Assembly: GCA_009792885.1 (NCBI GenBank)
Contig: WMCF01000029.1
Location: forward strand, 6,342,000-6,405,999
Source of the DNA: Eremophila alpestris peregrina
Taxonomy: Eukaryota; Chordata; Aves; Passeriformes; Alaudidae
DNA length: 64,000 nucleotides
Reading direction: 5' to 3'
In this document: piece by piece, positions 39,575 to 50,913 of the stretch
How the letters are laid out: each line of letters opens with the position of its first letter
Numbering within the stretch: position 1 is the first letter of the stretch
Translations under genes and position numbers: made by a program
The notes under the pieces: generated by a model
Told to the model about the DNA's origin: nothing
The model's input: the letters and a program-made list of their open reading frames with translations, nothing else
Databases searched by the model: none

Positions 39575-40790
39575 CTTGGACTGGCAGTGGGTGTGAGTGT
39601 CAGTGCAGGAGCAGTGCAGGGTTGGATGTNNNNNNNNNNNNNNNNNNNNNNNNNNNNNNNNNNNNNNNNNNNNNNNNNNNNNNNNNNNNNNNNNNNNNNN
39701 NNNNNNNNNNNNNNNNNNNNNNNNNNNNNNNNNNNNNNNNNNNNNNNNNNNNNNNNNNNNNNNNNNNNNNNNNNNNNNNNNNNNNNNNNNNNNNNNNNNN
39801 NNNNNNNNNNNNNNNNNNNNNNNNNNNNNNNNNNNNNNNNNNNNNNNNNNNNNNNNNNNNNNNNNNNNNNNNNNNNNNNNNNNNNNNNNNNNNNNNNNNN
39901 NNNNNNNNNNNNNNNNNNNNNNNNNNNNNNNNNNNNNNNNNNNNNNNNNNNNNNNNNNNNNNNNNNNNNNNNNNNNNNNNNNNNNNNNNNNNNNNNNNNN
40001 NNNNNNNNNNNNNNNNNNNNNNNNNNNNNNNNNNNNNNNNNNNNNNNNNNNNNNNNNNNNNNNNNNNNNNNNNNNNNNNNNNNNNNNNNNNNNNNNNNNN
40101 NNNNNNNNNNNNNNNNNNNNNNNNNNNNNNNNNNNNNNNNNNNNNNNNNNNNNNNNNNNNNNNNNNNNNNNNNNNNNNNNNNNNNNNNNNNNNNNNNNNN
40201 NNNNNNNNNNNNNNNNNNNNNNNNNNNNNNNNNNNNNNNNNNNNNNNNNNNNNNNNNNNNNNNNNNNNNNNNNNNNNNNNNNNNNNNNNNNNNNNNNNNN
40301 NNNNNNNNNNNNNNNNNNNNNNNNNNNNNNNNNNNNNNNNNNNNNNNNNNNNNNNNNNNNNNNNNNNNNNNNNNNNNNNNNNNNNNNNNNNNNNNNNNNN
40401 NNNNNNNNNNNNNNNNNNNNNNNNNNNNNNNNNNNNNNNNNNNNNNNNNNNNNNNNNNNNNNNNNNNNNNNNNNNNNNNNNNNNNNNNNNNNNNNNNNNN
40501 NNNNNNNNNNNNNNNNNNNNNNNNNNNNNNNNNNNNNNNNNNNNNNNNNNNNNNNNNNNNNNNNNNNNNNNNNNNNNNNNNNNNNNNNNNNNNNNNNNNN
40601 NNNNNNCTTGGACTGGCAGTGGGTGTGAGTGTCAGTGCAGGAGCAGTGCAGGGTTGGATGTGCAGCTTGGACTGGCAGTGGGTGTGAGTGTCAGTGCAGG
40701 AGCAGTGCAGGGTTGGATGTGCAGCTTGGACTGGCAGTGGGTGTGAGTGTCAGTGCAGGAGCAGTGCAGGGTTGGATATGGAGCTTGGAC
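39575..40790 (+). repeat. 59-bp minisatellite (VNTR) broken by an assembly gap, in CGNL1 intron 1
   Basis: Tandem copies of a 59-base unit start at CTTGGACTGG. One near-complete copy is at 39575-39629. After the gap, copies start at 40607, 40666 and 40725, and a seven-base remnant sits at 40784. The visible copies are essentially identical; the last differs near its end (GGATATGGAG instead of GGATGTGCAG). The starts at 39575 and 40607 are 1032 bases apart, which is not a multiple of 59, so the gap length does not fit a pure array. The unit is GC- and GTG-rich and 59 is not a multiple of three, so the long open frames across it are not genes. Confidence 0.95.
39630..40606. other. Assembly gap (977 N)
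   Basis: An uninterrupted run of 977 N sits inside the 59-bp tandem array. Both flanks are repeat units, so the most likely cause is failure to assemble the array. The true length and copy number are unknown. Confidence 0.99.
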
Positions 40791-41780
40791 ATTCCCTACT
40801 CCAGAGCTGTCTTCCACATGGACTAAAAGGGACAGCAACCCAGGCCCATTTTTCTTTGGCAGAAGCAAACTGTAGGTAGGATTGACAATGATGAAGTTTC
40901 CCTTCACACTTGCAAGGCGTTTGTGAGAATGTTTTTCATCAGGTGTAAAAACATTACAGTTCTGGTCTTTCCATGAATTATCCTGTCTGCTTCCTTTTCT
41001 TTACCCTCACAGTGTGTAAGTTTTCCTTCCTCTTCTCTCTTAAAGTTACTTCCTGTCCTTTTTCCATAACACTGGTGTTTATTATCGACCTAACACCCAC
41101 TTTGTGTGATGTTGCTGATACTTTCTGAATAGTCAGCTGCACAGAGAATCCATTATTTAGCTTGGAGAGCAAGCTTAGTGTTATGTAAGGCTGGAGAACA
41201 AATTTTATAGTTCCTTCCTGGCATTTTGCTGTGCATGTGGAATATCTGAGGTAAACATCCATAAACTGTTACATCCCGCTTTTTCAAAAAAGACACTGAT
41301 TAAATGATATGGGCCATGAGGAATTTTTTTTCTTATGGTAATAGAATTGGGAAATAAATTACATGGAACCAAATATAAATTGTAATTTAGTCTGAAATAG
41401 TTTAAAATTTTCAGAATTCCTAAAGTTCTGTCCTCCAGATAGAAGATAACGAGGTATGCCCTCATCTTCCTTTAGTGAAAAAATTTCAGATAATTCATTT
41501 AGGAGACTCAGGATTGTGATATTGGATGTGAGGGACTTCCTGGTTTTTTACATTAAGGGAGCCAGGGAGGAGTCCTGGTGCCATAAGAAAAGTCAGATCT
41601 CTTTTATTCCTCCATATTCCCTCACTAGATGTATGCAGAAGGAGCATATGTGTAATGTGAGGCAATACCTTTGAAGGATGTGTGGCTCCTTCAGGAGGCC
41701 AGGGAACACGTCCATTGGTGGGATAGTGTGTCCCCCCACACTGGTCACCATGTCTGCCTGGACTGTGTATCCCAGCAGCC

Positions 41781-41801
41781 CTGTCTGTCTGTCTGTCTGT
41801 C
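41781..41801 (+). repeat. (CTGT)5 microsatellite in intron 1
   Basis: Five perfect CTGT units lie in a locally GC-richer stretch (about 41680-41890) of intron 1. Confidence 0.95.
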
Positions 41802-44104
41802 CAGGGCAGGTGCTTGGCTCACAGCCTGGAGCACAAGGTGGGACGTGCTTTGTGATGAGGGTGTGTGGGCAGGATACAGGAGAGAAGCTTCTCATGCAGA
41901 GTTTGGCATTTAACAGGATTGGGAAAGCAATTTTTCTGAATAAATCTGTATTGTAGATTTGGCTAAAGAAGAACTGAAATGGGTGGTGGAGACAATTCCA
42001 TGCCTTTGTGATGCTGTAATGTTAATAAGGGAAGAGACATGTCTGGCACAGGAGAATGTTTCTCAAAGGCACTCTTTTCTGCTCATGTTGTCAGGGAGAG
42101 CAGCCAGGGTTCCACATGACAGAGGTTTTCTTTTTTGTAAGGCAGTCTCACATAGCTCCTGTTAGCTAGCTATAAAATAGCTTTGAAAGGAAATGTTTTT
42201 AAGGAATTAAAAAAAAAGTTTTTGACCTGTTAAACCTTCAGTGTTTGTCTCCTGTGGTTCTTTGTAGAGTATCATATCACCACTGAACAACAAACTGCTA
42301 CAGTAGAACATGCAGAGTATTGGATTTTCAGATATGAAAACCTCTGCTGAAAAGTTCTCTTTATAAACAAAAACGTCATCGTTTCTATTTTTGGCAAAAA
42401 AAAGTTGTTCAGAAAAATGAAGAAATTACCATTTCTGAGTAATGATAAAATGTGGGACTTCCATACCCACTGAAGTCAGTATTTAAAATGAGTGTTTAAA
42501 CACCTTAGGAAGTCTTATTTTAGAAAGAAATCTCAAAACTGAAAGGTTTGAGCAGCTCTGAGTGCCAGTTTTTTCTTTATTTGTTCACAGAAATTTTTAA
42601 AGGTTGATATCCCTAACAATTAAGTTAAAACACAAATTCAATTTGAAATTTTCTGCTCACCTCAAGGAGTTCAAGGCTGTGTTGCTGACAAACTAGGTGA
42701 TCCCATCATTCTGTGGTACCTTACTTGCTGACCTGAAAGCAGGATGCTGATGATTGTGTGCCCTTGACTGTATTATCTGTTTTAGCAAGTAGAATATTTT
42801 CAAAGGAAAAGAATTTATTGAAGTAGTCTTTTCTTATGTCCTGATTAATTTGTATGTGATGTTGTAATGACACTTGCTTTAAAATAGGAGATAGGAGCTG
42901 GTTTTATAATGGAATGATAGTCTTTCCCCTAATTAAAACTTTATTAGAGTCATTGCTTCTGTTTTCTGAAAACTGTGTTTTTAAACTCTGAGATAGCAAA
43001 TAAAATTACTAGTAAGACTGTGTTCTTTAAAATGTAAAGAATTACTTTGGTAGCAAACCTGGAATTAGGATTTGTATCACTCTCTATTTAAAAAAAAAGC
43101 TTCTTAGTTTTTTTAAGTAACTACAAGTATGTAACAAGAAGCCACAGAGAGAGGTAAATTGCCTTCCCAGCTGCCATTTAAATATGTAACCTCTTTTCTA
43201 AGCTGAAGAGTAAACAGACTGTTTTGTCATAACATCGGAGGGCTTCAGCAGCCTTACAGAAGATTAGAGCTGGGCAGTTGTAGCTGTCAGGGCCCCCAGC
43301 TGTCAGCTCCTGCACTGGATCAGATGTCAGCATTTCAGTGGGTCACAGCATGGAGCACAAGGCTGATTGCATTTACCCCACTATGCCAAGCTGCAGTTTT
43401 TCAGGACTGAGGTATGCACTCAGCCGGCAGAGTTTTCAGATGTTCTCGTTTTTGACGTGGTGACATCTGTCAGAGGAGTGGGGCAGACAGATGGGAGAGG
43501 AACAGCTCAGTCCTCTCATCCTCCTCTGTTGCTGTAACCCTGCCAGAGCCTGAGATGTGACTGTACAATGTGAGTGCAGGAGAATGACTGTAACTGTAAT
43601 TAATCAATTAGCATAGTTGCAGGATTTCCTCAGAAAGGCTGCCTGTGACGAAAGCCAGTAATGCTTTTTCTTTAATCTAAAAATGCTTACAAAATTGCAA
43701 AACCACTTTACTGTGCATTCTAAAACAACTATTTGATATTATGTAGTTCATGTGAGTATTACCCAATGCAGCATGACATCCTATAAAATAGAAATTCTAT
43801 GTAAAATCTTCAAATATTTGAGTAGTAGGGTCATCTGTCTTGGTTTCTTGTTGATGTCATGGGAATTTATAAATGTAATCTTCTTTTCACAGTTCCAGAA
43901 AGATAAGATGTATTATTTAAAAATTTGTTTGTTTAGCTCTTTTATTTCTACAAGGTTTTATCCTTTTGTATAGTAAAATTAAGAGTGTAATTAGTACAAG
44001 GCATGTGATCAAGACAAATACACATACTTCTTTATTGTTTTAGAGACAAATTAAACATCTTAAAGGTAGATTATTAACCTAAATATTATTTCCCCTGTAT
44101 AGTA

Positions 44105-44155
44105 GGGGGGTTGGTGTTTTGTGGTTATTTTTGAGGGGATGGGGGTTGTCTGGGG
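44105..44155 (+). repeat. G-rich tract with quadruplex potential in intron 1
   Basis: Four G runs (6, 4, 5 and 4 G at 44105, 44135, 44141 and 44152) lie on the sense strand. The first loop is long (24 bases), so a quadruplex from these four runs would be non-canonical. It is about 1.7 kb upstream of exon 2. Confidence 0.6.
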
Positions 44156-45871
44156 TTTTTTTCTGGTTATGTAATATTTTATAGCAACTTCACAACAAGT
44201 TTGAAAGCACTGCTTTAGCAGTCACCCCCACACAGACATATTGTAATGTCTTGCTTATCTGTTCCTTATGCTGATTGATGTAAATCCTTTTTATTTTTGG
44301 CTTTTAGGTTTATCTTTATGGACTCATTTTTATATTTTTAATTGTTACCATTATTGACAAAGTCAGATAAACTTTACTCTTTTTATAGGTCTGCTAATAC
44401 AGCTTGAAGGTAGTGTAGATTTTCATATACTCCTTTGTTTTAGTGGCATTTTTGGTCTGGCTGGGATTGCTGAGTGGAGAGCTTTTTGTTAAGATGTTCA
44501 CATACTCATCCACTACACGAGTGCTGCCAACTATGTGTAAATCAGGGGTTTCTCTCAAGCGTTCACATGCAAATGTGCCATGTGAAACTTCAATTTATAA
44601 GCCTGCTGCTGAGGAGGAGCTGGAGTTGGTTTTTAGAGAGGAAGAGGTTTTTGAGGAGAGCTTTCCTGCTCGGAGGAATGTGAGGGAGGTGGTTCATGCT
44701 GAGATAGACAGCAGGGTGAAACTGGCTGCAGAGGGTTGTTTTTCCATGAGACATCCTGTTGTTTTGGTTTCCTCTTGCTGATTACCATCGCTTAGTGATC
44801 TCAGGTTTGTCAGGCCTCAGTGATGACTCAACTCCCCGGCTCAGTTCAAAAGTTTGTTCCCTCCAGGTTTTGTATCAGTCTCACAGTCTTGTGTTTCATT
44901 CTTTCATAGCCACAGCTCGTTCTGTCACTGCACTGCCTCTGCCTTTAGACAGTTGGCTCATAATCTGCCACAGTCAGTAAAGCAAATCTGCCTGCAAACC
45001 CAGCTGGTAGAGAAAGAGAGAATGGCATTTAACGTTAAAAACACAGGTAGGGTGGAATTTATTGTTTTCTAGATTGAAACAGCTCTGGCACACGTAGGCT
45101 GGAGTTAGCATTACCATTGGATCTGAAAAGGCACTGTCAGCCCTGGAAATACTAGCAGTGTTTTTCCATTTTTGTTGCTCAGCAAAGTATCCTGTTTTAA
45201 AATAGCAACCAGAGTTTTTTGGAACAAGCTTGCATTTTGGAGGTTGTTAAATTAATCTGTAGGAAAGTTTATTCTTAGGGGTGACAACTGAGATAATAAA
45301 TGAAAAGGTTTATTTTCAGATGTCATTAGAAACAAATGTTGAAACCCAAGTACGTAAAAACCACAACTCAAAGGAATGAGGATATTGACCTTCCTTGCAG
45401 TGCTTTAGTTACCTGAAACTCATAAAACCTAAAACTGCCTGCTTGTGTTTTTTCCTGGGCTTATGTATAAATGCTAATATGGCTGGTACTAAATACTGGC
45501 CTTAAAATGATCAGGGTTTTGTGAAGGGTACAGTCTTCAGTAAATAAAGTGGAAATACCCAAAAGTCATGCTTTGACTCAAAGAATTGTACCAGAGTTGC
45601 TTATATTTGAAGTAATTTGATTCCAAAGCAAGGAGCACTCTGTGAAGGTAACATTCATAAAATAACACTACATTGATCCAGAATGTGTCAGTGTGACATT
45701 TGTCTTTGTATCACATTGTGTTTGCTTTAGGCTTGATAGAGCTTGGATATTGATTTCCCTGCATATTGCCATTAGTCTTCATAGTCACACTGAATGGTGG
45801 AATAAAGTAATTAAAGAAATAATCTAACTTACTAAAAACAATGACAATTCTGTAATTTTTCTCCTGTTCAG

Positions 45872-47471
45872 ATATAATCGTCTGATAGACATGGAGCCAT
45901 ATTTCACTGGTTTTAAGCACATGCAGCAGGACTATGAGGTCACTCTTGAACTCACAAGTGAAGAGACTCAAAAAACTAAAAATGTGCAAAATTCTAGGAC
46001 GGGGTCTTACGGTGTCAGCATTAGAGTCCAAGGAATCGATGGCCATCCTTACATAGTACTGAACAACACTGATGGGTGTGTGCCAGAAAATCCTCCTCCT
46101 CCTGGAAAAGAACAGCAGGTTATTCCTCAGACTGTAAACAAACCAGCCACAGACTCCAATACTGCTTTTAAGTTGGAGGACAAAATCAGTGAACATACAA
46201 AATTTGCTGGAACGCAGCACATGCAACCCTCCATGCCTAAAAAACTGAAGATAACCAATGCGAATGAAAAGGAAAGTGGAATGCCAGATTTTAAAGATGA
46301 AACTATGAAATCCTCAAATTTGTTGAATTTTCAAAGACATCCTGAACTTTTGCAGCCTTATGATCCTGAAAAAAATAACTTGAACTTGGATAATTACCAG
46401 TCTTCTGTGTGCTGTAAATCGAAGTCTTTTGCAGATGAAAAAACTGAAGCAAAGCCTTGGATTTCCTTATCTAAAGTAGCGTCCCTACAGAAAACAAACA
46501 CATATCTTGCAGAGCCAACCAAACCAAATTCAAAAAAATTACATCTGAACAGGTCAGTAGAAGATTTAAATAAACAGCTGCAGGATTGTTCCAGCAGCAC
46601 AATCAGCCCCAGTGACGTGTGTGTTTCAGAGCCGTTTTCTCCTGCAGGAGGATCCCCCTGTGTTAGTCCCACTGCCTGTCCCGACACAAAGAAACCCAGA
46701 CCAGATGTTCTTCCCTTCCGCAGGCAAGATTCAACTGGGCCAGTGCTGAATGACTCCCGAAGGTCCTCGTCCTCATCAGCTACTCCCACTTCTGCAAATT
46801 CCTTGTACAGGTTTTTGCTGGATGACCAAGAGTACGCCATCTACGCGGACAATGTCAACCGCCATGAAAACAGGAGATACATTCCCTTCTTGCCAGGAAC
46901 TGGTCGTGATATTGACACTGGCTCACTTCCAGGAGTAGATCAGCTCATTGAAAAGTTTGATAAGAAAGTTGATGCTCACAGAAGAGGCAGGTCAGGAAAA
47001 AGGAACAGAATTCATCCAGATGATCGTAAAAGATCAAGAAGTGTTGATAGTGCCTTGTCATTAGGACTTGATGTAAGTTCAGATTATTTAGGGGAATTCA
47101 GTAAAAGCTTGGGTAAGTCAACTGAGCACTTGCTGAGACCATCTAAAGTTAGCCTTCACAAGCAGTTATCCAGAGATCAAAAGTCACCTCCCAAAGAGAC
47201 AAAGATTTCTGCTCGAAGTATTGGCAAACTTCAAGTGCCCAGTAAAGACACCCAGAGCAGCAGTTTCAGCTCTTTGCAACACCATAAACAGAATGGAACA
47301 GATACAGAGAGCTTGGTGGGTAGGTCAGCCACACTCCCAGGACAGAGCAAGAGAGAGGAAGTTAAAACAGTAACTTCTACTTTGTTGTTGCCAAACCGAA
47401 TTACAATTACACCTGAAGCAGGAGCCAAGAAGATTTCTGTAAAAACATGTTCATCCGTCCCTAGTATACAG
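45872..47471 (+). CDS. CGNL1: CGNL1 exon 2: start codon and head domain of cingulin-like 1 (paracingulin)
   Basis: This exon encodes residues 1-527 of cingulin-like 1, a cytoplasmic-plaque protein of tight and adherens junctions. From the literature, the protein binds ZO-1 and PLEKHA7 and recruits the Rho-family exchange factors GEF-H1 and Tiam1. The exon begins after a pyrimidine-rich AG acceptor; 19 untranslated bases precede the ATG at 45891, which has G at -3 and G at +4. Residues about 38-60 (from GSYGVSIRVQ to IVLNN) match the ZO-1-interaction motif shared with cingulin, and this identifies the gene. A PPPPG stretch lies near residue 70, a serine-rich patch at about 287-303, and a basic RRGRSGKR-type cluster at about 362-385. 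The exon ends with a complete CAG codon before GTAATT, so the junction is phase 0. One giant head exon starting just upstream of the ATG agrees with my recollection of mammalian CGNL1. The feature includes the 19 UTR bases. Confidence 0.95.
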
Positions 47472-47965
47472 GTAATTTTGAATTTAAGCTTTGCACTCTA
47501 GCAAAGCATACAAAAACTGCCATAGTGTTAATTGTGTATTTTTCTGGTCTTCATTAGAATAAACCCCCAATATACAATACTTCCAAATGGGATTGTTCTG
47601 GAGAAATGTAAATATAATTTTTTTTGTTGTTGGAAGTACAGAAAACTTATTTGTAAAACACCTGATTTTTGCATGGGTAAAGGAAAATGGCGAGGCCAAA
47701 CAGATTCTCATAAATGATGTTATACAGATTCTTAAGCATAGATACACAAAGTAGAATATGAAAAGAGATGTATGCAGAATCAAGTTGTTTTCTTTTTTCT
47801 TTTGGTTTAGAGTATGGTTTCTTATTGCAGTAAGCCAAAACTCCGGTGTATCTTTCAGGACTTCAGGTCCATGGTACATAAAAGTTTTCATTAATAGGAT
47901 TGTACTGTTGTATTTACAACTCTCACAGGATTGATATCTCTTGACATTTTATCTTTGTCTTTTAG
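47472..47965 (+). other. CGNL1: CGNL1 intron 2
   Basis: 494 bases from GTAATT to TTTTAG. AT-rich, with nothing else recognised. Confidence 0.9.
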
Positions 47966-48060
47966 GCAACTCCTGATCTCTTAAAAGGCCAGCAAGATCT
48001 TGCACAGCAAACAAATGAAGAGACTGCTAAGCAGATACTTTACAATTACCTTAAGGAAGG
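47966..48060 (+). CDS. CGNL1: CGNL1 exon 3
   Basis: Ninety-five bases encode residues 528-558 plus two bases of Gly559. The peptide begins ATPDLLKGQQ and ends NYLKEG, a segment strongly conserved in CGNL1 between the head and the rod. The acceptor is a CTTTTAG tract. The donor is GG|GTCAGT, chosen because ending the exon at the later GTAAAC would put an in-frame TGA into the next exon. The following exon completes the glycine codon as GG|A. This part precedes the coiled coil and has predicted helical character (EETAKQILYNYL). Confidence 0.93.
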
Positions 48061-48978
48061 GTCAGTAAACATACTTAACTTTTGCATAGGGGACTGTATT
48101 TTCTCGATATTTGTCTTCTATTGCATTTGAAATGTGCAACAATAAAGTGAAAGCTATAATTAAATGAAACATCTCTTTCACAATTCTGTATCTCAGCTGT
48201 GTCCTCTAAGGCATTATCTGATCTCAGAATACCCAGGCTATCAGGAGTTACATAAGGTATTGTAAAGGATATGATTAAATGCACTTGAAACTTGTGAAAC
48301 AGAATATGGTTTGTCTTTTAAATACAACTGGAATTAAACTTTGTATAATACAGAGGTTATTGGAGAATTCAAATAGTATCTCATGGAAGTTTAGTCTTTA
48401 GGTTTTTTAAACAACAACAAAGTGTTATTTCCTAAGATTTGACAGAAGCCCTCTTGTTGCTGTGCTTTCAATACTTTGTGCACCTGTAACTCTTGGTATT
48501 TTCTACTGATTACTTATTGAAAGGTAAAGGAAGGTAACATTAATTAAAATACATGATGCATTTAAATTTCATTCCTAATATAGCAGGTTCTGGGACTTGT
48601 TCAAGTGTTGTTTTATGGAGCAGTAGTCAGGACTTCTAAAACCTAGAACTAACTACTTCTGATTTCAATATGTCTGAGTAATGTACATGCTGAAAATCTG
48701 TCTTCTCACAGCCGCAGTCTTACAGAAGAGATTTGCACTTCAAAAGTTCAGTGGTCTTTTTTGTTTGGTTGGCTTTTTAGAAAACATTTGGAATACAAAT
48801 TTTCAACTCTTTAAAGATTTTAGTAAATCATAGTTAAGATAATTTCTGATTTGCTTGTATTATTTTGGGGGGGGGGTTTGTGGAGATTTTTATTAGTTTG
48901 GACAGTCTGAATTTGGTTTGATATTAACAAAAGAGTAACTTTGATCATATCATTGCTTATTTCTACTGTCTGTTTTAG
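48061..48978 (+). other. CGNL1: CGNL1 intron 3
   Basis: 918 bases from GTCAGT to GTTTTAG. It holds a G10 run near its 3' end and nothing else that I recognise. Confidence 0.9.
48867..48876 (+). repeat. G10 homopolymer in intron 3
   Basis: Ten consecutive G, about 100 bases before exon 4. Such runs are prone to sequencing length errors. Confidence 0.9.
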
Positions 48979-49072
48979 AAGCCCTGATAATGACGATGCA
49001 ACAAAGAGGAAAGTGAACTTGGTTTTTGAGAAAATTCAGACCTTAAAGTCAAGAGCTGCTGGAAAGACACAG
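48979..49072 (+). CDS. CGNL1: CGNL1 exon 4
   Basis: Ninety-four bases: one base finishes Gly559, then residues 560-590 follow. The peptide SPDNDDATKRKVNLVFEKIQ continues the conserved pre-rod segment and ends LKSRAAGKTQ. The acceptor is CTGTTTTAG and the donor CAG|GTAAAG, leaving phase 0. Vertebrate CGNL1 proteins have the same DNDDATKRKVNLVFEKIQ core, so the family assignment is firm. No disruption is seen. Confidence 0.93.
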
Positions 49073-49799
49073 GTAAAGAATTTTTAATTTGCTTTGGCTT
49101 GTTTCAAAGTGGTGCAGCATTCAGACTGGGCATTAAGAATCTGAGTTCCCTTACTGACTTTTACTAGGCTATTCATGTAGTCCCTCAGGAATATGGCTTA
49201 ATTTTGATGGCATAAGAAGGATGAAATGCTTATTGTTTGCTATTTTATGCTGGGGTATAATTAGTAAAAATGAAATACCTTTTTTTCTTCTTATTCTTCA
49301 TCATCTAGATATACCTGTGCTTTTTCAGAAAATTTTAAGTGTAGTTGCTCACAACATAGTTAACCTTTTTATGAAATCTCTTAGTATTTGAGGTGGAGTT
49401 TGGAGCAATGAAGAAAAATGTTAGGCACCTCCACATTTCTTGGGTAAAGATAAAATTTATCTGCAGAGATAAATGTTAAATTTTTGATTGCAGTGGGACA
49501 GACATAGCATGAGAGACTCATGTAGCTTTTGTTATTAATGACAGCATTATTTATTTGCAAAATGCATCCTAGGAAATAACCTAAAAAAGTGTTTGAAAAC
49601 CTGTCTTAACATATGGGCATGCTTTGCTTTGGTGTCCATTTTGTATAATTAATAATTTGAAAAATCCCTGGTGAGCTCAAGCAGTTGATGCTATGCTTTG
49701 TTAGTCTTGCTTGTAGCTTTGCTTTAGATTAAAAAACAAGAAGCTGTGCTCAAAGAACATCTTGGCTTTGTGGGAATAAATGTCTCTATTTAATTGTAG
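49073..49799 (+). other. CGNL1: CGNL1 intron 4
   Basis: 727 bases from GTAAAG to TTGTAG. It carries duplicate segment A (49298-49530). Confidence 0.9.
49298..49530 (+). repeat. Intronic duplicate segment A (intron 4)
   Basis: This segment is homologous to 50003-50241 in intron 5. The stretch at 49308-49330 is identical to 50013-50035 (23 bases). Further matches follow in the same order: CTTAGTATTTG, GGAGTTTGGAGCA, AAAAATGTTA, GACAGACAT and CATGTAGCT. The offset drifts only from 705 to 711 bases, so this is one collinear, diverged duplication. Confidence 0.85.
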
Positions 49800-49901
49800 G
49801 TTTCAGATTCTTCAGCTGAAGTAAAAGCATTGGTGGAACAAAAAGCAGAACTTGAAAGGAAAGTGGAAGAGTTAGAGAAAAAACTGGATCTGGAAATTAG
49901 G
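49800..49901 (+). CDS. CGNL1: CGNL1 exon 5: start of the coiled-coil rod
   Basis: One hundred and two bases encode residues 591-624 in full codons (phase 0 at both ends), so skipping or duplicating this exon would keep the frame. The peptide has heptad-like spacing of Leu/Val among Glu and Lys (LVEQKAELERKVEELEKKLD), typical of the N-terminal rod that drives dimerisation in cingulin-family proteins. The acceptor is TAATTGTAG and the donor AGG|GTACAG, a somewhat weak match. The frame stays open for 48 codons past the donor, to a stop ending at 50045. Homologous repeat segments lie in both flanking introns. Confidence 0.92.
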
Positions 49902-50280
49902 GTACAGCACATTACTATTATTAAGCTTCTGATTATTTCAAATAAACTTTTTAAAATAAGTGACAATGATCCTCCAGCTGAATCCCTTTTGCTTCAAATT
50001 CTTCTTAATCCAGATATACCTGTGCTTTTTCAGAAGACCCTTTAATTAAAGGGTGGTTGGTTTGTTACCTTTTGTAACAAATCTGTACTTAGTATTTGGG
50101 AAGGAGTTTGGAGCAGTGAATAAAAATGTTAAGCACATGCACAAAGCACTTCTTAGGCATCTGCTGGGGTAAATGTTGATCTGTTGATGCAGTGAGACAG
50201 ACATGGACTGAGGGGCAAACTATATAAATCATGTAGCTGCTGCCTCTTACTTTGCTTAACTTTTGGTGTACAAAATTCAG
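49902..50280 (+). other. CGNL1: CGNL1 intron 5
   Basis: 379 bases from GTACAG to ATTCAG. Most of it (50003-50241) is duplicate segment B. Confidence 0.9.
50003..50241 (+). repeat. Intronic duplicate segment B (intron 5)
   Basis: This is the partner of 49298-49530, in the same orientation. It carries a small insertion-like difference around 50036-50085, where AATTAAAGGG and TTTGTTACC replace unrelated sequence in copy A. Copy B ends about 40 bases before exon 6. The pair brackets exon 5. Confidence 0.85.
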
Positions 50281-50429
50281 AATCAGCAAAATTCCAAAGA
50301 AGAGAGAGATGCTACACGAGCAAGTCTGAAAGATCTTCAGCTGCAGCTTGATCAAAGTATTTGTGAAAAGGAAGCCTTAAAAAAGCAGCTGGAAGAAAAT
50401 GAGAAGGAACTCAGGCAAAACCTGGAGGA
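50281..50429 (+). CDS. CGNL1: CGNL1 exon 6: coiled-coil rod
   Basis: One hundred and forty-nine bases encode residues 625-673 and two bases of Glu674. The peptide starts NQQNSKEERDATRASLKDLQ and continues as a Leu/Gln/Glu-rich amphipathic helix, consistent with the continuous rod of CGNL1. The acceptor is AAATTCAG. The donor is GA|GTGAGT, a very good consensus. It was chosen over later bases because it restores Glu as GA|G with the next exon. Confidence 0.92.
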
Positions 50430-50913
50430 GTGAGTTAATTCTAGCAAAGCTATCATTGAAATTTGTACCTTTTCTTAAACCTTTTAGATTAAAAAGTACC
50501 TGTGTCTCCAGAATATGTTGATAGAACCAGATAAGTGACATTTGTTACTGTAGGAAATAATTCTACCATTTAAAAGAGTCATGTCTTTAGAATACCTGGA
50601 AGGTAGAAAAAGATTGCTGAATTTATAATCTTCCTCTTAGTGTAAATTTCTTTTAATATTTCATGGTCAAAATATATAGTTCAAGTCTTTGAAATGTAGA
50701 AACACTTGAATGACCAAGTCTGAAATAAAATACAACTCCCCACTTAAATACCTAGTTAGAAGATTTCTCATTTTTACCCTGACATTATTTTTTCTGCCTC
50801 ATTATATCCCATTCTCTTGTGGGCAACATGGGAATGTGTGTCTTTTTAGTACTTGAATGAACAAATTAATATTTCTGCAAATTAAAAAATCCTGTCTGAT
50901 TTTTACTGATGAG
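50430..50913 (+). other. CGNL1: CGNL1 intron 6
   Basis: 484 bases from GTGAGT to GATGAG. AT-rich; nothing else recognised. Confidence 0.9.

Larger units (their letters stand above)
33000..45871 (+). other. CGNL1: CGNL1 intron 1 (inferred)
   Basis: This is non-coding DNA between the CpG island and the first coding exon. The left boundary is approximate because exon 1 is not resolved. It contains the minisatellite with its gap, a CTGT microsatellite and a G-rich tract. No additional conserved coding exon was recognised; alternative non-coding first exons could be present unseen. Confidence 0.7.

Noticed and set aside
39521..40746. Three overlapping plus-strand open frames of 343-388 codons across the N run
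   Set aside because: Almost all codons are N, and the flanks are 59-bp repeat units whose length is not a multiple of three. They are gap artefacts.
45711..46226. 171-codon minus-strand frame opposite exon 2
   Set aside because: It is antisense to the strongly supported CGNL1 exon and its composition fits a shadow frame.
46394..46840. 148-codon minus-strand frame opposite exon 2
   Set aside because: Another antisense shadow of the CGNL1 head exon.
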